Of a stretch of 64,000 bases of DNA, positions 45,652 to 55,700 are shown piece by piece (position 1 is the first letter of the stretch; each line of letters begins with the position of its first letter). The stretch is from Anaerococcus degeneri. GTDB lineage: Bacteria > Bacillota > Clostridia > Tissierellales > Peptoniphilaceae. Made by a program: the position numbers and the translations under genes. The notes below the pieces were generated by a model. That model was not told the DNA's origin and did no database searches. It saw nothing but the letters and a program-made list of their open reading frames with translations. The stretch spans positions 646,387 through 710,386 of the forward strand of contig NZ_JAGGLO010000001.1 of assembly GCF_017874475.1 (NCBI RefSeq), given 5' to 3'.

Positions 45652-46023
45652 TTATAAGGTTTCATTAAAATGTTTTTTTAATTTTTTAAACGTTTCATCT
45701 GATATAACGTGTTCTATAAGACAAGCTTCACTTTCTGCTTGTTTAGGATTAACTCCAAGTTTAATGAATACGCTAGTAAGATACATATGTTTTTTATACA
45801 TCTTTTCACAAAATATTTTTGATTCGTCTGTTAAACGAACTATTTTATCATCTCCATAAATTATCCTGCCTTTATTGTCAAGTTTTTTTAGCATTCTTGT
45901 AACCGTCGGTCTTTTGTAATCCAAATAGTTAGCAATGTCTATATTTCTAACCTCTTCATTTTCCAAAGATAAAATATATATGGCTTCTAAATAATTTTCT
46001 TCAGCAAATTCCCTGTGTAAAAT
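45652..46023 (-). CDS. DtxR/MntR-family metal-dependent repressor, ATT start proposed
   Basis: Read from the ATT at 46021-46023, the protein (about 123 aa) begins LHREFAEENYLEAIYILS, the family's first helix. The winged helix-turn-helix VRNIDIANYLDYKRPTVTRM follows, then the metal-site region ESEACLIEHVISDETF, with C-x-x-E-H as in DtxR. No SH3-like domain is present. No ATG, GTG or TTG stands before that helix; the frame is closed by TAA just upstream. AGGGGGAG lies 6 bases before the ATT, perfect spacing. The only normal start, the TTG at 45964-45966, would delete the first helix. Likely counterpart of EqbA; it should repress the siderophore genes with iron or manganese. Confidence 0.75.
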   Translation of the reverse strand: MLHREFAEENYLEAIYILSLENEEVRNIDIANYLDYKRPTVTRMLKKLDNKGRIIYGDDKIVRLTDESKIFCEKMYKKHMYLTSVFIKLGVNPKQAESEACLIEHVISDETFKKLKKHFNETL

Positions 46024-46046
46024 AAATTTCTCCCCCTCTTAAATTG

Positions 46047-46057
46047 TTAGTAACTAA
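46047..46057. promoter_or_regulatory. TTAGT-T-ACTAA palindrome before the regulator gene
   Basis: Eleven bases with perfect 5-base arms, about 23 bases upstream of the proposed ATT start and downstream of the promoter at 46119-46146. It suggests autoregulation and shares the core TTAG/CTAA with the dyad at 45521-45536. Confidence 0.4.
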
Positions 46058-46118
46058 GAATTTAATTAAATATTTTTAAATATGATAATTTAAAATATTT
46101 TTTAACATCATACATATT

Positions 46119-46146
46119 ATTATAGTTGTAAAAGTATCTATTTCAA
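46119..46146 (-). promoter_or_regulatory. Promoter of the DtxR-type gene
   Basis: On the minus strand TTGAAA (46141-46146) and TATAAT (46119-46124) are 16 bases apart. The leader to the proposed start is about 95 bases. Confidence 0.55.
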
Positions 46147-46206
46147 AGTAAATTTTTTAATTTTTTAAAATTCAAGTTATCATAAAATAGTGTATTTTTA
46201 TTAAAC

Positions 46207-46242
46207 AAAAATAGCAAAAATAGCAAAAATAGCAAAAATAGC
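46207..46242. repeat. Four tandem copies of AAAAATAGC
   Basis: Four exact, adjacent 9-base units. Iteron-like arrays of this kind bind relaxosome or replication proteins; the neighbouring MobC or relaxase is the likely partner. The unit is too short and lacks spacers, so this is not CRISPR. Confidence 0.8.
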
Positions 46243-46248
46243 AAGCAC

Positions 46249-46270
46249 AGTAAGTGCATATGCACTTACT
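46249..46270. repeat. 22-base perfect palindrome
   Basis: The arm AGTAAGTGCAT is followed at once by its exact complement. It abuts the 9-base repeats and may be a protein-binding site or a hairpin formed during transfer. Confidence 0.8.
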
Positions 46271-46325
46271 AAAAATGAAATAAGAATACTACTATTATAT
46301 CGCTTATTTTTTCCCATTTTACTTG

Positions 46326-46342
46326 TTGGGGAATATCCCCAA
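46326..46342. repeat. TTGGGG-AATAT-CCCCAA hairpin
   Basis: A perfect 6-base stem with a 5-base loop, immediately followed by ACCCC. It is the most G/C-rich feature in this AT-rich stretch and a candidate for the relaxase recognition hairpin. Confidence 0.65.
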
Positions 46343-46487
46343 ACCCCTAAATTTATAATGATTAAATTCAGCACAAACTCTTATAATAGCCCCAACGCAA
46401 ACTTGAATATTATCTCAAAAAGTGATAAAATATAAATACTAAAGAATTAAATCAGGAGATTTCCAGACGAAATATATAGAATAAATT

Positions 46488-46538
46488 AAACCTGTAAGTC
46501 AAGTTATCCTACTTGAATTTACAGGTTTTTCTTTTTTA
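46488..46538 (+). terminator. Strong hairpin with T-run before mobC
   Basis: AACCTGTAAGTCAAGT pairs with ACTTGAATTTACAGGTT around a TATCCT loop, followed by TTTTTCTTTTTT. It stops plus-strand transcripts about 30 bases before the mobC ribosome site, so it is either insulation from upstream or an attenuator of the mob genes. Confidence 0.75.
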
Positions 46539-46572
46539 TTTCGATTAATAAATTTATTAAGGAGGTCAAATT

Positions 46573-46941
46573 ATGACAAGTAGATTTAGAAATAACGGAA
46601 TTTATTTAATGTTATCTGACGAGGAGTTAGAATTGCTAAATGAAAAACATAAAGCATCTAAGTGCAAAACTCTTAGGCAATTTATTATGAAATGTATTTT
46701 AGAAAAAGATATTTATGTATTAGATATGGATGTCTTTCGTGAAATGTCAACAAATATAAGTCGTACTTCAAATAATATAAATCAAATTGCTAAAAGGGTA
46801 AATACTACATCAATTATATATAAAGATGATGTAGAAGATTTAAAAAGCTTATTAGAAAATCAGGCAAAAGATATTTTCTCTATGCGTAAAAAAATATACT
46901 CTCTTACTAATTCTAATAGCATAAATACTGAGAAAGAATAA
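46573..46941 (+). CDS. mobC: MobC-like relaxosome accessory protein
   Basis: The 122-aa protein begins with a ribbon-helix-helix-like segment (IYLMLSDEELELLNEKHKAS) and contains FREMSTNISRTSNNINQIAKRVN, the MobC family core in which N-x-N-Q-I/L-A-(K/R)-x-x-N is typical. It binds oriT and helps the relaxase open the strand. AAGGAGG stands before the ATG, and its stop overlaps the relaxase start (ATAATGG). It is one of the few plus-strand genes in the window. Confidence 0.8.
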   Translation: MTSRFRNNGIYLMLSDEELELLNEKHKASKCKTLRQFIMKCILEKDIYVLDMDVFREMSTNISRTSNNINQIAKRVNTTSIIYKDDVEDLKSLLENQAKDIFSMRKKIYSLTNSNSINTEKE

Positions 46942-48311
46942 TGGCAATTACTAAAATTCATCCTATAAAATCCACTTTAAAAATAGCACTTGATTATATT
47001 ATGAATAGTGATAAAACAGATGAAAAAATTCTAATTTCCTCCCTAAACTGTAACCCTATAACTGCTCATTTAGAATTTGAACAAACAAAAATAGAATGTA
47101 ATTCTAAAGCAAAAGTTTTAGCAAGACATTTAATTCAATCTTTTTTTCCTGGAGAAACTACTGCTGAAGAGGCTCATCAAATTGGCATAGAACTATGCGA
47201 TAAAATCTTAAAAGGAAAATATGAATATGTTCTTACTACCCATATAGATAAGGGTCATATTCACAACCATATACTATTTAATAATGTTTCTTTTGAAACT
47301 GGTAAAGCATATCAAAGTAACAAAAAAACTTACCACCAAATTAGAAATCATAGTGATGATTTATGTAGAAAATATAAGCTCTCTGTTATAGATGAAGATT
47401 ATGTAAAATTTAAAGAAAAGTATAAAACCAATGGTAAATCCTACAAAGAATATATTGAATTTAATAAAGGAAAATCTTGGAAACATAAACTTCAAATTTC
47501 TATTGATCATGCTATTAATAAAGCAAATAGCTATGAGAATTTCTTAAAGCTTATGGAAGAATATGGCTATGAAATTAAACTTGGAAAATATCTTTCTTTC
47601 AGACATAAAAAACAAGGAGAAAAGGGGCGATTCATTCGTGCGAAGGAAACTACTCTTGGAAAAGATTATACAAAAGAGAAAATAAAAGAAAGAATTGAAA
47701 ATAAGGTAAATGAAAATTACAAAAATAGTGAAGTATATTATGCTAAGAAATCTTATAAGAAATTTGATAATATAATAGACATAGAAAGCAATGAAAAGGC
47801 TAAATCTTCTAAAGGTTATGAAATATGGGCTAGAAAACATAATATGAATACTATGGCGAAGACCTTAAATCAGCTTAGAAAATACGGTCTATCATCTAGT
47901 ATGGATTTGGAAACTAAACTCCAAGAAGAGGCTGTTAATAGGCAAGAAATCTTAAATAAGATTAAGGATATAGAAAAAGTTATGAGCGAAATATACGCAG
48001 CTATTGAAGACATTAATACTATAAAAATAAATAAGGTTATCTATAAAACCTATAAAGAAAATACAAATGATAAAGATTTTTATAGTGAATATAAGCCTCA
48101 AATTATCGCATATGAAAAAGCAATAAATACTTTAGAAAAGTGTCAATATAAAAATCTAAGTATAAAAGAGTTGTCAAAATTATATGATGAATACAAAAAT
48201 AAAAAAGATATTCTTATGGATGACTACGCCAACGAGAATATATTGATAAATGAATTAACCCAATTAAGAAAGAATACTGATAAGTATATTTATAATGAAT
48301 TGTATAAGTAA
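46941..48311 (+). CDS. Relaxase/mobilisation nuclease (MobA/VirD2-like)
   Basis: The 456-aa protein has the three-His motif HIDKGHIHNHI near residue 101 (HxDxxHxHNH) and the N-terminal DYIMNSDKTDE seen in Tn1549-type relaxases. The second half is helical and Lys-rich (coiled coil). It nicks oriT, stays covalently bound to the 5' end and pilots the strand through the coupling protein; the tyrosine is not certain by eye. It is co-transcribed with mobC. The rest of the transfer genes are on the opposite strand, as in Tn1549-like elements. Confidence 0.9.
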   Translation: MAITKIHPIKSTLKIALDYIMNSDKTDEKILISSLNCNPITAHLEFEQTKIECNSKAKVLARHLIQSFFPGETTAEEAHQIGIELCDKILKGKYEYVLTTHIDKGHIHNHILFNNVSFETGKAYQSNKKTYHQIRNHSDDLCRKYKLSVIDEDYVKFKEKYKTNGKSYKEYIEFNKGKSWKHKLQISIDHAINKANSYENFLKLMEEYGYEIKLGKYLSFRHKKQGEKGRFIRAKETTLGKDYTKEKIKERIENKVNENYKNSEVYYAKKSYKKFDNIIDIESNEKAKSSKGYEIWARKHNMNTMAKTLNQLRKYGLSSSMDLETKLQEEAVNRQEILNKIKDIEKVMSEIYAAIEDINTIKINKVIYKTYKENTNDKDFYSEYKPQIIAYEKAINTLEKCQYKNLSIKELSKLYDEYKNKKDILMDDYANENILINELTQLRKNTDKYIYNELYK

Positions 48312-48440
48312 GGGTCTGGTGTATCAGCTTCTCCGGTAGTGTGGGGTCTGTAAATAATTTTGTGAGACTGTGTAAAGTTTTGTGTATCAACCCTCGGGTA
48401 TGTGAAAAGTTTTGTGTATCAGCTCCTCCTGATAGGATGT
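48312..48440. repeat. Short degenerate repeats containing GTGTATCA
   Basis: After the relaxase stop the sequence repeats related pieces: GTGTATCAGCTTCTCC (48320-48335), AGTTTTGTGTATCAA (48376-48390) and AGTTTTGTGTATCAGC (48409-48423). TGTAAAGTTTTGTGTA is reminiscent of IS256-family ends, so this may be a leftover IS terminus or a mini-element. No transposase remains. Confidence 0.4.
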
Positions 48441-48489
48441 GGCTGATATTTTTTCAATATAACCCATCATTTTCCCTTAAAAACAACCA

Positions 48490-48526
48490 ATAAAAAAATA
48501 CAGGAGGCAGACTAAAACCTGCCTCC
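48490..48526 (-). terminator. Terminator after the SSB-like gene
   Basis: On the minus strand GGAGGCAG (48519-48526) pairs with CTGCCTCC (48503-48510), followed by TGTATTTTTTTATT. It ends the minus-strand transfer operon. Confidence 0.75.
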
Positions 48527-48536
48527 CTATAATCTT

Positions 48537-49679
48537 TTACCTTTCTATGCTATTATCCTTTTTCTTCTTTTCATCCACTTTCATATCCCCTTTAGCCTTA
48601 AATTCCTTTAATTTCCCTATTGTTGATGCTTTTGCTTTAGTATGCTCTTTAGCTTTTAATAACTTTGCAGAGTATACTTTTAGACTTGTGTATTCCTTAT
48701 TATCCTTTCCCATACTTTTCTTTTCTTTGCCAAATAGGTGTACAAAATCTCCTTTTTTCAAATTTTTTACTTGATTGATTTTGTCATTATAGGCGTAGCA
48801 GCTGATGAATTTTGCATTTCCTTCCTTGTCATTTTCAGCAATAGAAAAGGAGGCTACTTTAAAGTCCCTCCCATCTTTTGATTTTAAATCTTTAATTTCT
48901 ATATCAGTTGCTATATTTCCATCTATATTTAATGTATCCTTCTCTTTATTATCTATATCTTTCATTTCTTTATCTCCTTGTTCTTGATTAGCTTCTAAGT
49001 TTTCTTTTAACTCTTCTTCGTCTATATATTCAATAAACTTTTCATCAATAAGACCCATAACTGAATCGTTCATATAATTATCATAGGCATTATTAAGAAC
49101 ATTTTCATTTTCTACTCCTGTTTCAAGAGATATAATACCTTTTACAAATTCTTTATGATTATATTCTGCTAAGAAATCTATTGTATTTTTCATGCTTTTA
49201 AAATTTGTATTTTCCATGTTTGCTATTGTTTTAATATCACTTGCGTATCTAACAGAATCCCATTCATACTTTCCACTATCTTTATTAAACTCCACTCCTG
49301 TGGCTAAAATAAATTGATTCCCGTCAAATAAGGTCGCTTGATTATCTTTGACATCCAGTACCATAGTGTCTCCAAATTCAGTTTCAATTACATTTCCCTT
49401 TTTTATATTCATTGCTATTCCTCCTTTTATTTTTTTATCCATCTCATCTGTGAAATCTTTTATTTCTTCTTCCTTCTCATCACTAATAATAAATTGTTTT
49501 ATTTCTTCAACTGTTGGATCATCAATTGTAGTCTGAATAAATTCAACTAATTTATCTTCTGAAGTGGCAAAATTTTTAATTCCATATTCAACTATATTGT
49601 TAATTATTCTCTGAGTAGCACCATCAAAAGAAAAATTTTCTTGAATAAATTCATTAAATCTATCTCTATCAAATTCCAT
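48537..49679 (-). CDS. SSB-like OB-fold protein of the transfer module, two-part
   Basis: The C-terminal part (about 250-350) reads like a single-strand DNA-binding OB fold (FKVASFSIAENDKEGNAKFI, then SCYAYNDKINQVKNLKKGDFV). The middle (90-160) resembles small accessory domains of conjugative elements (VIETEFGDTMVLDVKDNQAT). The first 85 residues are a separate helical segment (FNEFIQENFSFDGATQRIIN). A strong internal ribosome site (AAAGGAGGA) stands 7 bases before an in-frame ATG at 49410-49412 (MNIKKGN), so a shorter 291-aa protein may also be made, or two genes have fused. A role in protecting transferred single strands is inferred. TAGAGGA precedes the first ATG. Confidence 0.65.
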   Translation of the reverse strand: MEFDRDRFNEFIQENFSFDGATQRIINNIVEYGIKNFATSEDKLVEFIQTTIDDPTVEEIKQFIISDEKEEEIKDFTDEMDKKIKGGIAMNIKKGNVIETEFGDTMVLDVKDNQATLFDGNQFILATGVEFNKDSGKYEWDSVRYASDIKTIANMENTNFKSMKNTIDFLAEYNHKEFVKGIISLETGVENENVLNNAYDNYMNDSVMGLIDEKFIEYIDEEELKENLEANQEQGDKEMKDIDNKEKDTLNIDGNIATDIEIKDLKSKDGRDFKVASFSIAENDKEGNAKFISCYAYNDKINQVKNLKKGDFVHLFGKEKKSMGKDNKEYTSLKVYSAKLLKAKEHTKAKASTIGKLKEFKAKGDMKVDEKKKKDNSIER

Positions 49680-49712
49680 ATTCTTTTTCCTCTAATAATA
49701 TCATTTAAAGTT

Positions 49713-52700
49713 TTATCTGCCACATGGTTCACTATTATTTATTTCTTTTATATTATTATTTGCTGCTAAATTCCCCTTATATTCCTTTAATTTATCCATA
49801 ATAGATGTTTTTTCTTTCCTTTCAAAATCTCCTATTTCCTGCACTTTACTATCTCTAAAATCAGCATCATTTCTATCTATTATTCCGTCTAAATCCATAT
49901 CTTTAGATAGTGGATCATAGAAGTTGCCATCATCATCTATCTCAAGTCCCATTACTTCTCTCAATTTTTCTTCATTTACTGATACAAGCTCACTAAAGTC
50001 CCAAAATCCAATAGATGTCTTTATCTGTACTAACTCTTTTAAATCACTTGCATCTAAGGGATCATAGGTGTATTGAAAACTGTCAATTAAGTTCTTATCT
50101 ACATAGGTGTTCATCTTGTAATTTATTAAATCTAAACTTACTTGTATTTCATGTTTTTCATCTGGTGTAGTTGTATAAGCTATTCCTATATCTGTTAAGT
50201 CAGGAAATATAGTATCAAAGTCCTCTAACCTGTTTTCTTCATCATATTCTCTGTTAAGGAAGTCTATCAATTCTTCCTTTACTTCTTCTAGTAATGGATT
50301 ATCTTGGCTTATATCTTCACTTTTTCCCATATCTAGTAAATTATTTACTTCTGCAAGTCTTAGTGTCTTATCCTTTAAAAGTTCAGCTTGTGGAAATGTC
50401 TTTTGTATTTCAATTTTGGCTGTTTGAAATTGCTCTTCTGTATCTTTTAGTTTTGAAATTGTATTTTCTAATCTTTCTGGTAATTTATCTAATACATTAT
50501 CCATTCTTGTTATATTACCTATTTCATCTGTTCCAAACTCTCCTCTATATTCTCCCTTACCTTTTAATATAAAGTTATATTTATTGAAAAAAGAATCATA
50601 TTTTATGGATAAGTCAAAATTTCTATATTCACCTATTTTTTCTCCATCTTTATCCATTTCCCTATATATTTTAACTCCCTTAATTTTGTTCAACAAAAAC
50701 TCTCCAGCTATTTTCTTATCTATATACTTCTTTCCGTCAATAATTAGAGAGGTAAATTTATTATCTTCTTTTAAATTTTTATCTACATCTCTATAAGGCT
50801 CAACATTTTTAATATCTTCCTTTAAGTTCTCTATCCTTTCTTTTAATCTTTCTATTTCCTTTGGATAAAATTTAACTACTTTATCTTCCAGCTTGTAAAG
50901 ATTTGATTTAAAATTGGACTCTAGCATTTTAAGTTTAGAAACTTCAACATCAAGATCCATCTTCTCCTTTATTAATGGATTTCCTGTTGCAAGAGCTTTG
51001 ATTTCGGCATAGTTTAATGTGGCTTCGTCTACATCTTCTGCAACTCTTACAGGTGTCTTTGAAGTCATAATTTGAGAAATATATTTTTGTTTATTCTCTA
51101 AGGTTTGGAAAAGATAGGCATCAAAAGTATTTTCTGTTACATATCTAAATATATGGACTTCCTTATTCTCATTTCCCTGCCTCACAATCCTTCCTGCCCT
51201 TTGAGAAAGATCAGCCGGTCTCCATGGTATATCAAGATCGTGGATTGCAATTAGCTTGTCTTGAGCATTAGTACCTGCTCCCATTTTCTGTGTTGAACCA
51301 AGTAAGACTCTTATTTCTCCCTTTCTTACCTTATCAAAGATAGCATCTTTTTCCATATTGTTTTTTGCCTTATGAATAAATTCTATTTCATTTTCAGGTA
51401 CTCCCATATCTATAAGTTTTGTTTTAATATCATCATAGATATTAAAATCACTACTTGGTGTAGACATATCACAAAATATTAATTGAGCAGATTTTTTATC
51501 TTTATATTTATCCCAAATGCTAAATACATTTTTTATACAGGTATTTACCTTACTATTAGGATCATCAGGAAGTAAAGGATTGATTAATCTTTGATCTAAC
51601 GCCATCTTCTTCCCATCATTTGTTATTAATAGCATATTATCAACACTTGAATCTACCTGCTTATCACGAACCTTATCTGCTCTCTCGGAAAAAGTTTCAA
51701 GAATTTCTTTTTGTTCTTCGGTAGGCTTTGTTTTTATAGTTTCATAATGGGCAATTGGTGTAGGAAGATTTAAAACATCAGCTGTTTTAATATCCATAAA
51801 TCCTTTTACAGTATTCATAAGTTCAGGAAGATTATAAAATTTTGCAAATCTGGTTTTGCTCCTATAACCATTACCCTCAGGATTTAATTCTATTGCCGTT
51901 ATCGTTTCTCCAAAAGTAGATGCCCAAGAATCGAAATGTTGCAATTTCATCTTTTTTAATTCATCATATTGTAAATATCTCTGCATGGTATAAAGTTCAG
52001 CCATACTGTTACTTACTGGTGTACCTGTGGCAAATACTAATCCTTTATTATTAGTTATTTCATCCATATAGCGGCATTTCATAAGCATATCTGATGATTT
52101 TTGTGAATCTGTAGAAGTAATTCCTGCTACATTCCTCATTTTAGAAAATAGATAGAGGTTTTTGTAGGCATGGGCTTCATCTACAAATAACTTATCTACT
52201 CCCAGTTCCTCAAAGGTTACAACGTCATCTTTCTTATAATCAGCATTTAGTTTTTCTAACTTTGTCTCTAATTTTTTCTTTGTTTTTTCTAATTGCTTTA
52301 CAGTAAATCTTTGATCCCTTTCTCTTTTATATTCATCTATATAGTCAATGATTTCATCAATTTGACCTTGTAATTCATATTCTTGTCTTTCTTTTGATAT
52401 AGGAATTTTTTCAAATTGACTGTGCCCTATAATAACAGCATCAAAACTTCCTGTAGCAATACGACTACAAAATCTTTTTCGTCTATCTGGTGTGAAGTCT
52501 TTTTCTGTGGCACATAATACATTAGCTCCTGGATAGAGTTCATTAAATTCTCTTCCAAATTGCTCTACGATGTGGTTAGGAACAACAAACATTGACTTAT
52601 TACTCATTCCAAGTCTTTTTGACTCCATGGCTATACCTATCATTTCAAAGGTTTTTCCTGCTCCTACTTCATGGGCAAGTAAAGTATTTCCACCAAACAA

Positions 52701-55700
52701 ACCTCTTGCTATGGCATCTTTTTGATGTGCTCTTAATTCTATTTCAGGATTCATTCCTTCAAAAGTAAGATTAGATCCATCATATTCCCTTTGTCTTATG
52801 GAATTGAATCTTTCGTTATAATCTTCTACTAATCTATTTCTTCTTTCCACATCATCAAATATCCAGCTTTTAAATTCTTCTTTTATCATCTCTTGCTTAC
52901 TTCTTGCAAGCATTGTTTCTTTTTGATTAAGCACAGATTTTTTCTTTCCATCACTGTCTTCTACTTGGTCAAATACCTTAGTATCTCTTAAATTTAAAGT
53001 ATCTTCTATCAATTTGTAGGCATTTACCCTATTTGTACCATAGGTAAAAGAAGCAAGGTCATTGTCCCTATCAGAGCTTTTTCCTTCAACTCTATATTCT
53101 CCTGTAAAGTCAGAATACTTAATATCTATATTCCACCTTGATGAAACTGGTGTTTTCAACAAGTCAAACATAAATTTTTTGTAATCTTGTTCCGGTATCC
53201 ATGTTGCGCCCATTCTAACTGTAATTTCACTTGCATCTAGTGCTTTAGGCATAACTTCCATTAGTTTTGCTTTTTGAAAATCTAACTCCTTTAACTCTTC
53301 TTCTAACACCTCTCCATCTGCTGAATTTTCTTCCTTTTCTAATTCTCTTTCAATATTTTTAATATAAGAGTCTACAACTTCAATTTTATCTCTTATATTT
53401 CCTGACAAGTATTCATCAGCACTTACGTAAGGTCTTGAAAAATCTCCTAGATCCTTAGCAGACTTAAATGGATTTATATCATTAGGTTCAAAGGAATCTA
53501 AGTTTAAAAATATTTCTCCCTTTAATTCTTCTATTAATTTATCTCTTGTTTTTCCTGTCAATTCTTCCATATAATCAAAATTTATTTTCCCTTTTTGACT
53601 AATAGAGAGTACCAGAGCATCTATTGCCCTATCTGTATGATCTATTATGACAGCTTTTTTTATAGTTCTCTTGTTAAAGATATCAGATTTTCCTATAAAG
53701 TTGCCTTCTTTATCTAATTTTTCCAAAGTTGAAATTAAAGAAAAATTGGCATCTTCTCTAAATAACTTTTTATTGGTTTTTGAATTTAATCTTCCATGTT
53801 TGCTATTGAAATCATCGTAGAATTTATTTAGATTTTCTTGTTCTTTTTTTATCTCTTCATCTGAATAGTCTTCTCTTTGATAGGTTATAACTTTCCTTAG
53901 ACTTTCATTTAATCTTAAATATTCTTTTACCTTATCTTTATCCTTTTGGTTTAAGGATATTCTTTGCATAATTGAATTTTCTCTAAAATATATTTCATCA
54001 TCCACTAAAGCAAAAGAATAGTTTTTAACACTATCATCAGCTGGTATTGTTTCTTCTCCTAAATCATCATTTATTTGAGCTTCTTCATACCTACCTTGGA
54101 TATTTTTAATGGCTTTTTTTAGTCCTTCTTCTAAAGAAATATCTTTATTTTCAATACATGCAAGGCTTGTCCCAAATCTTGACGGTATTTCTTCCATAGT
54201 CCCTATTACCATCTGAGGATTATCTACAAAGTATTTATTATATATTAGTCCTTTTTCGTCTTCATCTAGCTTTACCCAGTCTTCATCTAGCTTTAATAGC
54301 CTATCTCTCTTTTTTAAAAAGATTATATCTGAAGTTACTTCTGTACCTGCTACTCCTTTAAATGTTCTATTAGGTAGTCGTATTGCTCCTAAGAACTCCG
54401 CCCTTTCTGATATATATCTTCTAACATCTTCACTTTTTTTATCCATTGTTCCTGAAGATGTTATAAAAGCAATTATGCCTCCATCCCTAACCTTATCTAA
54501 GGTTTTAGCAAAAAAATAATCGTGAATTAGAAAGTTATTACTTTCGTACTCACGATCTGCTACTTTAAATTCTCCAAAAGGAATATTTCCTATGGCCACA
54601 TCAAATAGGTTATTAGAAAAATTGGTTTCTTCAAAGCCTTTTATTTGGATATTGGCATTAGGGTAAAGTTCTTTGGCAATTTGTCCACTAATCCTATCTA
54701 ATTCAACTCCATAAAAGTTTGACTCTTTCATTTCTTCAGGTAGATTTCCTATAAATCTCCCTGTCCCAGCACTTGGTTCTAATATATTTCCTTTTTCAAA
54801 GCCAAGATTAGAAAGACTTTCATAGATAGCGTCTATAACTACTTTCGGCGTATAAAAAGCCGTTAAGGTTGATTCTCTTGCCCTATTATATTCTTTCCCA
54901 GTTAGATTTTCTTTTAAAAAGTTTCTTGCATCAAGCCATTGACCTTCCTTTTCTTCATTAAATACATCAGAAAGTCCTCCCCAGCCGATATACTTTGCCA
55001 AAATTTCCTGTTCATCTTTTCTTGCACTTCTATTTTCTTTTTCTAAAGCCTTTAAGACATTTATAGCTTCAATGTTGTTTTTTAATCTCTGTGAAGGTGG
55101 TAGGTTTTCTTCTTCATTAATAATTTTATAGTTTTCTAAAGAACCTTCAGAAATCCCTTCTATATTTTCTCTATCAGTCCTTATTAAATTATTATTTTCT
55201 TTCCATTCCTTATATTCTTCTAACTTCTTATCAATAGTTTCTTTTCTATGAGTGGTCAATTTCAATGAATTACCATCTCCGTCAATTTTGTCGATTCCTT
55301 TGAGGTAAGAAAAAGGTAGAGTAAATTCCCTATAATTTTTTGGATTAGACGAACTATATACTAAAAATTCTTCCTTTTCATTATCAACTCTTACTATAAA
55401 CTGATCAGCAACAAGAGAAGATTTATTATTTATTATATCAAGGCTTTTATATAAGATCCCTGAATTGTCTTTTTTAACTTTTTCTTCGTTATTATTATCA
55501 ATATCTTCAAAGCTAATTTGTTCTACTAATTCCTCTTTATCGATAGATTGTTTTTTGCTTAATTTATCTTTTTCACTAGATTTATATTCTTCTAAATCTT
55601 CCTTTCTTGCAAAAATATTAGAAACAGGTCTTTCTCTACTATATATTACTTCAGTAATAACATTCTTATCTATTGTACTTAAAGCTAATCTACCCATTCC

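Larger units (their letters stand above)
46200..46480. other. Probable origin of transfer (oriT) region
   Basis: The non-coding stretch upstream of mobC and the relaxase holds, in order, a 4-copy direct repeat (46207-46242), a 22-base perfect palindrome (46249-46270) and a TTGGGG-N5-CCCCAA hairpin followed by ACCCC (46326-46347). Inverted and direct repeats next to relaxase genes mark oriT in MOBP-type elements. The nick site cannot be named from sequence alone; a G/C-rich hairpin of this sort is where it usually lies. Confidence 0.5.

Noticed and set aside
46207..46242. Regular repeats as a CRISPR array
   Set aside because: Units are 9 bases, directly adjacent and without spacers; no cas gene is in the window.
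50294..50572. Plus-strand frames inside the giant methylase/helicase gene and other large genes
   Set aside because: They lie opposite a long real gene, are rich in Leu/Phe/Ser as expected for antisense of AT-rich coding DNA, and lack ribosome sites.
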